Positions 27,051 to 37,382 of a stretch of DNA of 64,000 nucleotides are shown here, in pieces (the first letter of the stretch is position 1; every line of letters starts with the position of its first letter). The stretch is from Lachnospiraceae bacterium (GTDB lineage Bacteria > Bacillota > Clostridia > Lachnospirales > Lachnospiraceae), in the NCBI GenBank assembly GCA_013316825.1, contig WSLY01000004.1:1-64000 (forward strand), written 5' to 3'. Under the pieces are notes generated by a model. The model had not been told where the DNA came from. It made no database searches and saw only the letters and a program-made list of their open reading frames with translations. The position numbers and the translations under genes were made by a program.

Positions 27051-28877
27051 ATGGAAATTTTTAAGTTGTTTGGCTCCATTTTTGTAAAAACAGATGACGC
27101 GGATAAAAGCATACAGAAAACTGAGAAAAGTGCGGAGAGTTTAGCTGCAAAGTTCGGAAATGGGATAAAGACAGCGGCAAAGTGGGGCGCTGCGATTGCG
27201 ACGGGAGCAACCGTAGCAGGAACGGCAATATTCGGTCTTGCAACCAGTGCAGCAGGGACAGCAGATGAAATAGATAAAATGTCCCAGAAAATAGGGATAT
27301 CAACAGAGGCATATCAGGAATGGTCTTATGTCATGGGACAGAATGGCATGGACGTAGACAAATTAGCCACAGGCATGAAAACATTGGTGTCCCAGATGGA
27401 CAAGGCCGCGAATGGAACGGCTTCTGCGCAAGAAAATTTTGATAAATTAGGAGTATCCATTTATAACGCAGATGGAAGCCTGAAAGATCAAGAGACTTTG
27501 CTGAATGAAGTCATGCATGCATTGGCAGACATGGAAAATGGTACTGAAAAAGCACAAATAGCAACTGAGCTTTTTGGAAAAGCCGGAATTGAAATGATGC
27601 CGATGCTGAATCAGGGCGCGGATGCAATGGACGAACTGACGCAGCGTGCACATGATTTAGGGCTTGTGATGTCAGAAGATGCAGTAAGTGCTGGCGTAAA
27701 ATTAGGTGACACCATAGACGACATTAAAAAATCATTTTCCATGATAGGCACTAATCTTGGTAGCGCGGTTATACCAATTATACAGCAGTTTGCAGATATC
27801 ATCATAGATAATATGCCAATGATACAGCAGACAATAGGTACGCTGGCTCCAATATTGGCAAATGTCGCGGGGAGTATACTTCCGGTAATCGCGCAATTGG
27901 CGCAGACTTTACTTCCTGTCATCGTCGAGCTGATTAACCAATTATTACCGGTATTTGCACAGATAACCGAGGCGATACTCCCTGTGTTTACGGAATTATT
28001 AGGCATGTTGCTTCCGCCGCTGATACAGATAACACAGTCCCTTATGCCGCTGCTTGTAACAGTCCTTAACGCAGTTGCGCCGCTGCTTGGCCTGCTGATG
28101 GAACTGCTTGCCCCCATTATACAGCTTTTTGTTGATTTATTAGTCCCGATTGTGGACATCATTTCGCGGGCGCTGCAGCCACTCATAGAAATCATATCCG
28201 TGCTGATAAGCGCCGGACTGCAGCCGCTGGTAGATGCCGTGAAAGTAGTCGGAGAAGTGTTCAGCGCTGTCCTGTCGGGGATATTTGAGTTTGCAGGTCC
28301 CATCATAGACAATATCATAGGCGTCTTTCAGGGCATTACCACATTCCTGAAGGGTGTTTTTTCAGGCGATTTTAAGATGGCTTTTCAGGGGATAGTGGAC
28401 ACGGTTTCCAATATATTCGGCGGCATTATAAACATAGTTAAAATGCCAATCAACGCCATTATTGACCTGATAAACGGTTTTATCGCAGGACTTAATAAGA
28501 TTAAGATACCGGACTGGGTACCAGGTGTAGGCGGCATGGGTATTAATATCAAGCCGATTCCCAGACTATACACAGGCGGACTTGTCGGCGCGGGACAGTT
28601 GATATCCACAAATGAGCATGAGCCGGAAATTATTGGTAATTATGGAAATAAAACGCTTGTCATGAATAATGCGCAGATTATCGATACCATGGTCGGGGCA
28701 ATTTCTGCTACCATGGAGTCTTTCATTGAAAGAATCACGTCTCTTATGGGAAATAATGCGGCGGCAGCAGGCGACATTATTATCCCTATTTATTTAGGCA
28801 ATGAAATACTTGAGGATATCATCGTGGATGCAAAGGAACGGATTGTGAGAAGGTCAGGAGGACGCGCAAATGCATAA
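27051..28877 (+). CDS. Phage tail tape measure protein
   Basis: 608 aa, TMP-like N-terminus, hydrophobic LP-rich repeats. Confidence 0.92.
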   Translation: MEIFKLFGSIFVKTDDADKSIQKTEKSAESLAAKFGNGIKTAAKWGAAIATGATVAGTAIFGLATSAAGTADEIDKMSQKIGISTEAYQEWSYVMGQNGMDVDKLATGMKTLVSQMDKAANGTASAQENFDKLGVSIYNADGSLKDQETLLNEVMHALADMENGTEKAQIATELFGKAGIEMMPMLNQGADAMDELTQRAHDLGLVMSEDAVSAGVKLGDTIDDIKKSFSMIGTNLGSAVIPIIQQFADIIIDNMPMIQQTIGTLAPILANVAGSILPVIAQLAQTLLPVIVELINQLLPVFAQITEAILPVFTELLGMLLPPLIQITQSLMPLLVTVLNAVAPLLGLLMELLAPIIQLFVDLLVPIVDIISRALQPLIEIISVLISAGLQPLVDAVKVVGEVFSAVLSGIFEFAGPIIDNIIGVFQGITTFLKGVFSGDFKMAFQGIVDTVSNIFGGIINIVKMPINAIIDLINGFIAGLNKIKIPDWVPGVGGMGINIKPIPRLYTGGLVGAGQLISTNEHEPEIIGNYGNKTLVMNNAQIIDTMVGAISATMESFIERITSLMGNNAAAAGDIIIPIYLGNEILEDIIVDAKERIVRRSGGRANA

Positions 28878-29217
28878 CCTGCTTGTTATTAACGGGACTG
28901 AGTTTCCCACGCCGGAAGGGAGCTTTGATGTAAAATACAAGGACACAACCAATGAATATAACGGAGAAAACGGAAAAAAGACAATAGAAATCATTAGAAG
29001 GGACGTATGTAGCATATCAGTCACTTACAATGGACTGGAAGAGGACAGGGCAAACACACTACATAATGCCCTGTCCACAGTCAATGAAGTCACGTTTCGT
29101 AAAAAAGGTATCATGGTAACAGTGGAAATGAAACTGTCTGATGTGAGCGTTCCAAAGAAGTATTATAAAAACGGGCTGTCTGTGTGGGGCATGTCTTTTA
29201 GTCTGGAAGAATTGTAG
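28870..29217 (+). CDS. Tail protein
   Basis: Position after TMP. Confidence 0.7.
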   Translation: MHNLLVINGTEFPTPEGSFDVKYKDTTNEYNGENGKKTIEIIRRDVCSISVTYNGLEEDRANTLHNALSTVNEVTFRKKGIMVTVEMKLSDVSVPKKYYKNGLSVWGMSFSLEEL

Positions 29218-29225
29218 GAGGTAAT

Positions 29226-31022
29226 ATGCAGGCACAGTCAAACGCGTACAGGGAAGCACTGTATGAATCCTATGTTGTACAGAGCACCATTACAGGAAAC
29301 ATAACAGCGCCAACGGGTGAAATATATGACTTAACTGATAATGATATTATTCCTGGCTCCCTGAACAAAAATAATAAATGCGTCAACGGCAGCAGTTTTG
29401 AGCTGGGTTCCGTGTTTCAGGGGGAGCTTAACGTGACGCTGCGGAAAACACTGGATAGGTACCGGATTAACGGCGGCAGCATTACCTTCACGGAACGCAG
29501 ATATCTAAAGGACGGGACGGAAGAGGACGTAAAAATCGGTAAATTTTATATTGCATCTGCTGACAGAAAAGGAAAACTGACAACGATAAAAGCAGTCGAC
29601 CGGATGGATTTACTGGAAATAGATGTATCGGATAACATGGTCGGTACGCCCTATGAACTGCTTTTAATGCTTTCCGAAAAGTGCGGCGTGGAGCTGGCAC
29701 AGACAGAAGAGGAGATTATGAAACTGCCGAACGGGGCTGAAATGTTTTCTGTTTATGTGGACACAACGGGTACATACCGTGATATGGCTGCCTATCTTGG
29801 CATGGTGACAGGCACCTTTGTCACGATAAACGTGGACGATAAGCTGGAACTTAGGCAATATGCCATCGCGGACTGTCTGGAAGTACCCTCCGGAAAAAGA
29901 AGCAGCGGAAGCACGGTAATAGCGGATTATGTGACCTATTACAGAGGTGTCACGGCGAGGTTTATTGCAGAAAACAATTATGCCGCGTATACCTATGAGG
30001 ATAACACCATCACAGGCGGTTTAATGCTTGATTTGGGCGATATCCCGATAGTGAGAGGGCTGCCACAGAGGAAACATGCCATACTGGAATCTTTGTTTTC
30101 CGTGATAAGGCAGATAGTATATATCCCTGCCGAGTTTACGCTGGTGACAAGTGACGCAGCGCTGGAACTGGGTGACAGGATTGGAATAGACGGGGAAAAT
30201 GCAAGCACATATGTCACAAGCTATAGCTGGATATACCATGGGTCAGAAAAAATAAAAGGTGTCGGTGATAACCCGAGACTTAAGGCGGCAGGTGATAAAA
30301 ACACAAAACGTCTGGCAAACATGGAAGAGGAGATAAAGGCAAAAGACATTGTTGTCCATTCCTATACCAATGCCTCCGCCCTCACCATAGGAGCGGAAGA
30401 GCAGACCATCATCACCTTTAACTTTGCCACCATAGCAGACACGCACCCTGTATTCCTTGCCACCGTGCCCCTTTCCATGGACAGGGACGGGAACCTGGTG
30501 CTGCGGTATTACCTTGACGGCGTTTTTGGGGACGTGCTCAGGAAGTACCTGCAGCGGGGAGAGCATTTTGTGACCCTGGGCAGCCATTTTACCGTGGAAA
30601 AAGACAAAAGGGTCATGCTGCAGGTCACGGCCGCCACGGAATACCATGACAGCGACACAAGGCGGCAGGCAGCCGCCCTGAAGGCGCTGGAAAACTTTGC
30701 GGGGACAGGGGAATATGTCCCCGTTTCCGCCGATAAAAGCATTCCGGCAGCAGGGATTGCCCGCGGGACCATACGGGCGGTGCTCTATGCCCAGGGCATG
30801 GCGGGCGCGGCGTCATGGGACGGCACCATAACGGTGTCGGAAGCCATTGCAGAAATGGGGCTTCCCATGCTTCCCCCGGCAGGCACGGCGGCAGTGCCCA
30901 GCGTGGCGCATGTGCCGCTGAAACGGCAGGGCATAAGCGCGCCCGTGCCGGAAATGGGGCTTAAGGGGCTTTCCCTGCCTGGCATATCCGCAGGGGTATC
31001 CTGCACCACGGAAACCGGATAA
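29226..31022 (+). CDS. Phage minor tail protein
   Basis: Size, position. Confidence 0.75.
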   Translation: MQAQSNAYREALYESYVVQSTITGNITAPTGEIYDLTDNDIIPGSLNKNNKCVNGSSFELGSVFQGELNVTLRKTLDRYRINGGSITFTERRYLKDGTEEDVKIGKFYIASADRKGKLTTIKAVDRMDLLEIDVSDNMVGTPYELLLMLSEKCGVELAQTEEEIMKLPNGAEMFSVYVDTTGTYRDMAAYLGMVTGTFVTINVDDKLELRQYAIADCLEVPSGKRSSGSTVIADYVTYYRGVTARFIAENNYAAYTYEDNTITGGLMLDLGDIPIVRGLPQRKHAILESLFSVIRQIVYIPAEFTLVTSDAALELGDRIGIDGENASTYVTSYSWIYHGSEKIKGVGDNPRLKAAGDKNTKRLANMEEEIKAKDIVVHSYTNASALTIGAEEQTIITFNFATIADTHPVFLATVPLSMDRDGNLVLRYYLDGVFGDVLRKYLQRGEHFVTLGSHFTVEKDKRVMLQVTAATEYHDSDTRRQAAALKALENFAGTGEYVPVSADKSIPAAGIARGTIRAVLYAQGMAGAASWDGTITVSEAIAEMGLPMLPPAGTAAVPSVAHVPLKRQGISAPVPEMGLKGLSLPGISAGVSCTTETG

Positions 31023-31068
31023 AAACATGGTAAAAACCGGATAAAAAAGAAAAAAGGAGGACAAGACA

Positions 31069-32601
31069 TTGCTGAAAGGAAGCGCGGAAATAGAACTGCG
31101 TGACGAAAGGACGGGGGAAACAACATATGTGAAGCATGAGAACATGCTCACGGACGGGCTGTCCATTGCACTCACGCCCCAGACAGGGCGGTACACCTAC
31201 CCCACAGGGTACCAGGGCGGGAGCGGCGCGCCGGAGACGGACGAACAGAAGATGAATCACAACCGCTCCGTCATGGACCACCTGCTTGGCGGGGTGTTCC
31301 TGTTCGGGGAAACCCTGCAGGAAAGCGCGGGGAACCTGGAAATGCCGCTGGGAGCCCTTATCGGGAAGGGAGCGCACAATGCATACTCCGGCGTGGACAC
31401 GAAACGGGGGAGCTACAACGGGAAGGAGAGCGGGCTGCAGCCGGACGGCTCCTACCGGCACGTGTGGGACTTTGCCACATCACAGGCAAACGGCACCATA
31501 CGCGCCCTTGCCCTTACCACCCACGCAGGGGGAATCGAGGGGGACGGCACGCGGGAATGGAACTCGGCGCAGACGGCGGAAAGCGCGCCCCTCTACCACA
31601 TGCTGAACGCAGGGAGCAGCAGTTACGGCGCATACCTGAAATATCCGGCCGGCATGTCGGGGAGCTGTTTCCTTTTTGCGTCCTTCCAGAAAAACCGCAT
31701 ATACGCCGTAAAGGACCGTTACGAGATTACCTACAACACCAGCGGGGACAATCCTGACAGGTATTTCCAGAACAGCAGGAAGCTCCATGTCATGGAGTAC
31801 GGCTTTCCGCTGTCTGGGATATCCCCCTTTTATGACGGCTACAACCTTTACAGGGTGCAGGAGCATGAAATTGAAGTGCCGGAGGAATACGTTTCCCACT
31901 TTACGTCCGTACAGGGAAACCTGTACACCTGCGTGGGCGGCAGCCATGTATACCTGTACAGGAACGGAATGAGCTACCGGAAAGGGGAGGAGATAAAAAT
32001 ACTGAGGCTTGCAAAAGACACCCTGGAGGCAGACGTGGTTTCCTTCCCGAACGTGACCGGCACAAGCCTGACTTTTTCAGGCGGCATGAACTATATTCCG
32101 GCAAACCTGTGGCTGACGGACACCCATGCCTACATAACGGCAGTGGAAACGGAGGACAATGTTTACCACAGCTATGTGTACAGGATAAGCCTTTCGGACG
32201 GCACGGACGCGGCGAGGGCGGAGCTCAGGGACAGGGACGGTAACAGCATAAACGGTACTTTCGTGTTCTGCGGCTGCAGGGGCAGGCACATCATCATGGG
32301 GCTGCGGTACAGCAACAGCTACAGCAGTTCTTCCTATTACCCCATGCTCCTTGACCCTTCAACGCTTGAAGCGGTGTACCTTAATGCAGCTATCATAAAT
32401 TCAAGCACCAATGCTGTATTCCATTATGAAAAGCTTACGGAAGGGCTGTACCTCAGCGTGAGCTCGCAGACAGGCGGGAATTTTAACTTTATCCCTGCCC
32501 TTGACCCCTGCATGCTGATGACGGTCAACAACCTGTCCGCACCGGTGGAAAAGACTGCGGCGCAGAGCATGAAGGTGACATACACCATAACGGAAACATA
32601 A
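31069..32601 (+). CDS. Tail/receptor-binding-like protein
   Basis: Position between tail and lysis genes. Confidence 0.65.
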   Translation: MLKGSAEIELRDERTGETTYVKHENMLTDGLSIALTPQTGRYTYPTGYQGGSGAPETDEQKMNHNRSVMDHLLGGVFLFGETLQESAGNLEMPLGALIGKGAHNAYSGVDTKRGSYNGKESGLQPDGSYRHVWDFATSQANGTIRALALTTHAGGIEGDGTREWNSAQTAESAPLYHMLNAGSSSYGAYLKYPAGMSGSCFLFASFQKNRIYAVKDRYEITYNTSGDNPDRYFQNSRKLHVMEYGFPLSGISPFYDGYNLYRVQEHEIEVPEEYVSHFTSVQGNLYTCVGGSHVYLYRNGMSYRKGEEIKILRLAKDTLEADVVSFPNVTGTSLTFSGGMNYIPANLWLTDTHAYITAVETEDNVYHSYVYRISLSDGTDAARAELRDRDGNSINGTFVFCGCRGRHIIMGLRYSNSYSSSSYYPMLLDPSTLEAVYLNAAIINSSTNAVFHYEKLTEGLYLSVSSQTGGNFNFIPALDPCMLMTVNNLSAPVEKTAAQSMKVTYTITET

Positions 32602-32606
32602 GGCAG

Positions 32607-32648
32607 TAAGGGAGCCGCAGGCATGGACGCCGCGCGGCTCCCTTTTTG
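32607..32648 (+). terminator. Putative intrinsic terminator
   Basis: AGGGAGCCG ... CGGCTCCCT followed by TTTTT. Confidence 0.75.
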
Positions 32649-32679
32649 TAGACAAAACAAAGAAAGAGAGGACAACAGA

Positions 32680-33177
32680 ATGGAAAAAATGAAAATGGCG
32701 GTAATTGCGGCGCTGTCGGCGCTCATGGCATGGATGGGGGTGCTGGCCGTGCCGGTACTCCTGCTGGTAGGCTGCAACCTGATTGACTACGTGACGGGGC
32801 GTCTGGCCGCAAAGTACCGGACACAGGAAATCACAAGCTACAAGGGACTTAAAGGAATCATCAAAAAAGTGTGCATGTGGCTGCTCATCGTGGTGGGCGC
32901 GGTGGTGGACGTCCTGATAAACTACGCGCTGGAAAACATCGGGGCGGGCTTTGAACTGCCCTTTATCGTGGCTGTCGTGGTGGCGGTATGGCTGCTGGTG
33001 AATGAGATTATCAGCATACTGGAAAACGTGATGGACATCGGCGTAACCATACCGCCCTTCCTCCTGCCGCTGGTAAAGAACATCAAAAGGCAGATAGAGG
33101 ACACGGCGGCGCCCGCGGCGGAAGGGCAGGAAGCAGAAACAGGGGAAAACGGAATGCAGGAGGATACAGATGATTAA
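32680..33177 (+). CDS. Holin (toxin secretion/phage lysis holin family)
   Basis: MEKMKMAVIAALSALMAWMGVLAVPVLLLVGCNLIDYVTGRLAAKYR...SYKGLKGIIKKV. Confidence 0.93.
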   Translation: MEKMKMAVIAALSALMAWMGVLAVPVLLLVGCNLIDYVTGRLAAKYRTQEITSYKGLKGIIKKVCMWLLIVVGAVVDVLINYALENIGAGFELPFIVAVVVAVWLLVNEIISILENVMDIGVTIPPFLLPLVKNIKRQIEDTAAPAAEGQEAETGENGMQEDTDD

Positions 33178-34048
33178 ACCGGCAGACTATAAGCAGACAG
33201 ACGGAAAATGGGGGAATCTCAAGTATGCCGTCCAGGGCGAGGCAAGCACCATAAAGAGCGCAGGCTGCGGCCCCACGGCGATGGCAGACGTGCTGTCCGC
33301 CATCGAAAGCACGTACACAGACCCTGTTACCTGCGCGGCGTGGGCGCTGCAGCACGGGTACAAGGCAAAGGGCGGCGGCAGCTATTACACCTATCCGGCA
33401 GCGCAGGGGGCGGAGTACGGCGTCACGGTGCGCCGCCTTAATGTGGCAAACATATACGGCAGTGCAGGCTCCGGCGTCCATGCGGAGGCACTTGCGGCAC
33501 TGCAGGCCGGAAACTGGCTTATCGCCTGCATGGGAAAAGGGCTGTGGACAAGCGCGGGACATTACATCGTGGCATACGGGTATAAAGGCGGCATGGTGTA
33601 CATCAATGACCCCGCCAGCAGCAGCGCGGCAAGGGCATGCAGTAAATGGGAGCTGTTTAGGGCGCAGGTAAAATATTACTGGGTCGTGGAAGTGCCGGAA
33701 AACATAAAGGCGGGCTATATAAATACGAGCGGTGATTACCGCCTGCAGGACTTTGTGCGGGAAGTGCAGATGTGCACAGGAGCGAAAATTGATGGAAAGG
33801 CAGGAACGGAAACCCTGTCAAAAAGCGTAACGGTGAGCCGCGGAAAGAACAGCCGCCATCACGTTGTACTGCCTCTGCAGAAAAGGCTCCGGTATCATGG
33901 ATTTTATGAGGGCGGGCTGGACGGTATAGCAGGCCCCCAGTTTGAATCTGCCGTGAACCGGTACCAGACGCAGGTGCTGGGGTATGGAAAGGCGGACGGG
34001 GAGGTAACGGCCGGAAGGACGATGTGGCGGTCCCTGTTAGGATTATAA
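33170..34048 (+). CDS. Endolysin: C39-like peptidase plus C-terminal peptidoglycan-binding domain
   Basis: AGCGPTAMADVLS catalytic Cys, GHYIVAYGY His, QKRLRYHGFYEGGLDGIAGPQFESAVNRYQ. Confidence 0.88.
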   Translation: MIKPADYKQTDGKWGNLKYAVQGEASTIKSAGCGPTAMADVLSAIESTYTDPVTCAAWALQHGYKAKGGGSYYTYPAAQGAEYGVTVRRLNVANIYGSAGSGVHAEALAALQAGNWLIACMGKGLWTSAGHYIVAYGYKGGMVYINDPASSSAARACSKWELFRAQVKYYWVVEVPENIKAGYINTSGDYRLQDFVREVQMCTGAKIDGKAGTETLSKSVTVSRGKNSRHHVVLPLQKRLRYHGFYEGGLDGIAGPQFESAVNRYQTQVLGYGKADGEVTAGRTMWRSLLGL

Positions 34049-34160
34049 CTGCCACAGCATTTCTGGGAAATTATTCCAGAACTGTAGTAAAAACGACTTA
34101 TCTGTAGAATACATGTTAAAATCCGGCTGTAAGCAATATTTAGGCAAAGGAGGACATGCA

Positions 34161-34376
34161 ATGGACAACAGAAAGTACCTGCGCAGACTGAAAGAGCTGC
34201 GCGAAGACCATGACTACGGACAGAAACAGGTGGCGGCGGTTCTGCAGATTGACCAGAGGGTATACTCAAGGTATGAGACAGGGAGGAATGTGCTGCCCGT
34301 GGCAATGGTTTACGGGCTGTGTGAGCTTTACGGGGTATCGTCGGATTACCTGTTGGGGATAAGTGACAGAAAGTAA
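34161..34376 (+). CDS. XRE-family HTH regulator at the prophage right end
   Basis: RLKELREDHDYGQKQVAAVLQIDQRVYSRYETGRNVLP. Confidence 0.88.
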   Translation: MDNRKYLRRLKELREDHDYGQKQVAAVLQIDQRVYSRYETGRNVLPVAMVYGLCELYGVSSDYLLGISDRK

Positions 34377-34387
34377 AAATATTAAAG

Positions 34388-34432
34388 AGACAGCGCTTTG
34401 CCAAAATGGATAATGCACTGTCTTTTTTTATG
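34388..34432 (+). terminator. Intrinsic terminator
   Basis: AGACAGCGC...GCACTGTCTTTTTTT. Confidence 0.75.
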
Positions 34433-34504
34433 CAAAAAAGTGGTAGTTTATGGAGGAGTATTTTAAAATTGCGCTATATCGAAAGATGTGTTATCATACC
34501 CTAA

Positions 34505-34522
34505 GTAGTCAAATGGTAGTCA
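34505..34522 (+). promoter_or_regulatory. Putative right-end integrase arm-type sites (two GTAGTCA, 11-bp spacing)
   Basis: GTAGTCA at 34505 and 34516, same motif as 4571-4617. Confidence 0.65.
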
Positions 34523-34571
34523 AAAATTTAAGAGATTCCTATAAAATTACTGGTCTTGGCATGAACGAAAA

Positions 34572-34617
34572 TGACTTTTAATCAGGTTGTCGGGGGTTCG
34601 AATCCCCCGTGCTTCAT
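34572..34617 (+). repeat. attR core
   Basis: Identical to 4412-4457. Confidence 0.9.
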
Positions 34618-34788
34618 TAAGATGCCGGTACTGAGGCGTGATCGTATATTTGGGAGACCGAAAGGTCTTTTTTTGTTTCTAAAAATAGAGAATACTAGTA
34701 CCTTTTTCATTATAATACTATTTTTTTGAGAAGATTAATGATATAATAAATGATAAATTGGCTCGTCAGGATATAATAGGATTTGAAG

Positions 34789-36663
34789 ATGGAAGAAGAA
34801 ATGACAAGGCTTACCAAAGACGAAGTTGAAAAAGATATAAAGACTGCGGAAGAAGTAGAAAGACTAGAAGGGGAAACACAAAAAGCAGAGAGGGAAGAAT
34901 TAAAATATCAGGAATCTGAGAAAGCAAAACAAGAAGCAGAGCTAAAAGCGCCGGAACCAGAAAAAGTAGAATTAGAAAATGAGGAAGCAAAAGAGCTAGA
35001 ACTAGAAAAAACAGAAGCGGAAAAAGAAGCCTCCCAAGCGTCTGAACTAGAAAAAGTAGAAACAGAAGAGGAAGCACGGAAAGAGTCAGAACTAGAAAAA
35101 ACAGAAGCGGAAAAAGAAACTTCTCAAGTGTCTGAATTAGAAAAAGTAGAAACAGAAGAGGAAGCCTCAAAAGAGTCGAAACCTAAGAAAGCAAAAATAA
35201 AACCAGAAAAGAAAGAAACAGCCAGCAATACAGGATCGGATGAAGAAGGTGTTATTAAAAAATCCCATAGAAAGGCGAGAATAGCTGCCAGTGCCTTTGC
35301 TATAATTGTTTTAATCGCACTGGGGTATATATATGGCAGGGGTGTTTATTATTATAAAAGAAATTTTTTCCCACAATACAAAGTTAATAGTATAAGCTGC
35401 GGCAATTTAACATTGCAAGAGGCGACAGATAAAATACAACAGTGGTATAGAGACAATTATAGTCTGAGACTGGTTGATAGAAATGGCGAAGAGATGGCAG
35501 TAGTTTTGCCGGCAGACATACAAATGGTATTTCCCATAGAGAAAGAAATGTCGCAAATTTTGGAAGAGCAAAATGCGTATAAGTGGTTTCTTTATATTTT
35601 TTCGAAGGAGGACTTTAGCAGAGAGATTGTTTTGGTGCCGGAATATGATATAGAGGCGTTAGAAAGCCTGCTGGTGCAAAAAGGATTGTTTGATGTATCC
35701 TGCAGAGAAGAGCCGCAGGATGCATATATTGGGGAATATCAAGAAGAATTGAAGCAATTTGAGATTGTTCCCGATAAGGAAGGCACAATATTAGAGCAGG
35801 AAAGAACGGTGACGTGCGCGGCACAAGCCCTGACAGAGTTACAGGATTCCTTGAATCTGTACGAGACGGGCTGTTTTAAGGTAGCGGAAATCACTGCAGA
35901 CAACAAACAGCTCAAAGAGCGGCTTGAGAATTTGAATAAAGTGGTGGGCGCCTGTATTATTTATGATTGGAACGGCACACAGGAAGTGGTAGACGGGGAA
36001 CTGATTCATCAGTGGCTTGTGTTTGATGGGGAAGATATTACACTTGATGAAGAAGAGATTGCGGCATATGTTGCGCAGAAAGCAAAGGAGTATGATACGT
36101 ATGGAAAGAAAAGGAAATTTGTCACAACTTCTGGTTTGACGCTAACGCTTCCCAGTGGCGCATATGGATGGAAAACAGACAAAAATGCGGAAACGGAAGC
36201 CTTGATAAAATTAATTCTGGAAGGAGCTGTTACAGAAAGAGAGCCTATATATATTTGTCGGGGTTGGGCAAAGGGCGCTGATGATATTGGTGATTCTTAT
36301 GTGGAGATTAATTTGACGGATCAGCATTTATACTTGTATGTAGATGGGGAATTGATTTTGGAGACAGATTTTGTATCAGGGAATGTTGCCAATGGCAATT
36401 CTACGCCTGCCGGTGTGTTTGGATTGACTTACAAGACTAGGAATGCGGTGCTTCGGGGACCTGACTATGAGACGCCGGTTAATTACTGGATGCCCTTTAA
36501 CGGGAATATAGGTATGCATGATGCGACGTGGAGAAGAAGTTTTGGGGGTGATATTTATCTTACCAATGGTTCCCATGGCTGCATCAATCTTCCATTGAAA
36601 ATGGCGAAGAGCATATATGGCTATATTTCGGCAGGTTTTCCCGTGATTTGTTACTATTATTGA
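34789..36663 (+). CDS. L,D-transpeptidase (YkuD) with TM anchor, PG-binding-4-like domain and charged N-terminal repeats
   Basis: Catalytic HDATWRRSFGGDIYLTNGSHGCINLPLKMAK; TM AASAFAIIVLIALGYIYG. Confidence 0.92.
   Translation: MEEEMTRLTKDEVEKDIKTAEEVERLEGETQKAEREELKYQESEKAKQEAELKAPEPEKVELENEEAKELELEKTEAEKEASQASELEKVETEEEARKESELEKTEAEKETSQVSELEKVETEEEASKESKPKKAKIKPEKKETASNTGSDEEGVIKKSHRKARIAASAFAIIVLIALGYIYGRGVYYYKRNFFPQYKVNSISCGNLTLQEATDKIQQWYRDNYSLRLVDRNGEEMAVVLPADIQMVFPIEKEMSQILEEQNAYKWFLYIFSKEDFSREIVLVPEYDIEALESLLVQKGLFDVSCREEPQDAYIGEYQEELKQFEIVPDKEGTILEQERTVTCAAQALTELQDSLNLYETGCFKVAEITADNKQLKERLENLNKVVGACIIYDWNGTQEVVDGELIHQWLVFDGEDITLDEEEIAAYVAQKAKEYDTYGKKRKFVTTSGLTLTLPSGAYGWKTDKNAETEALIKLILEGAVTEREPIYICRGWAKGADDIGDSYVEINLTDQHLYLYVDGELILETDFVSGNVANGNSTPAGVFGLTYKTRNAVLRGPDYETPVNYWMPFNGNIGMHDATWRRSFGGDIYLTNGSHGCINLPLKMAKSIYGYISAGFPVICYYY
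34999..35178 (+). repeat. Two tandem 90-bp coding repeats (30 aa)
   Basis: ELEKTEAEKEASQASELEKVETEEEARKES / ELEKTEAEKETSQVSELEKVETEEEASKES. Confidence 0.9.
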
Positions 36664-36825
36664 CGGCAAAGTACAAGACTGTGAGGAGATTTCGTGTGAA
36701 AGATATGCTTGATAGTTTTGTTTTTCGCATGTAAATTTGTGCCGCAGCAGCACAGGAATGGCAGAGGAAAATTTCATATTTGACTCGCATCTGTAGACAA
36801 AACGCTCCGGCAGGGAGGAATTTTT

Positions 36826-37380
36826 ATGAAAGGTGAAAAATTTCGAAATTATAAACAAGCGGAAAAGTGGATAAAAAAATACAGGACACAGCACAGACTG
36901 CATCGGCAGATAAAGCGCAATGCGGCGGATATTTTAAATTCTCCTAATTTTAACAGGACTAAGACATTTATCCAGCATGGAAATATGACTGTAAACAGTC
37001 ATTGCATGGATGTGGCAAAATACAGTCTTGCCATTAGCGAAAAGCTGGAAAAGCTGGGACTTAGGTGTAAAAAAGATGAATTGGTGAGAGGCGCGCTTCT
37101 GCACGACTATTTTTTATATGACTGGCATAATTCCGGTAAACAGGGCAGACTGCATGGCTTTTACCATCCGGGCATTGCGCTTCACAACGCGATGAAAGAG
37201 TATAAGCTCACGACAAGGGAAAGGGATATTATTAAGAAACATATGTGGCCCTTGACAGTAGTGCCTCCTATGTGCAGGGAAGCGTGGATTGTGACAATAG
37301 CGGACAAATGGTGCTCCCTGTTGGAAACCTTTCACGTACACAAGGGACACGGGGCAAGGCGGACAGGAGCGGAAGTCTGA
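36826..37380 (+). CDS. HD-domain phosphohydrolase
   Basis: NSHCMDVAKYS..., LLHDYFLYDWH. Confidence 0.85.
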   Translation: MKGEKFRNYKQAEKWIKKYRTQHRLHRQIKRNAADILNSPNFNRTKTFIQHGNMTVNSHCMDVAKYSLAISEKLEKLGLRCKKDELVRGALLHDYFLYDWHNSGKQGRLHGFYHPGIALHNAMKEYKLTTRERDIIKKHMWPLTVVPPMCREAWIVTIADKWCSLLETFHVHKGHGARRTGAEV

Positions 37381-37382
37381 GT

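Larger units (their letters stand above)
4412..34617. mobile_element. Prophage (HK97-like siphovirus) integrated at tRNA-Lys
   Basis: 46-bp direct repeat at both ends, integrase, repressor, replication, terminase, portal, capsid, tail and lysis genes in canonical order. Confidence 0.95.

Noticed and set aside
29226-32601. Diversity-generating retroelement in tail genes
   Set aside because: No reverse transcriptase ORF or template/variable repeat pair seen
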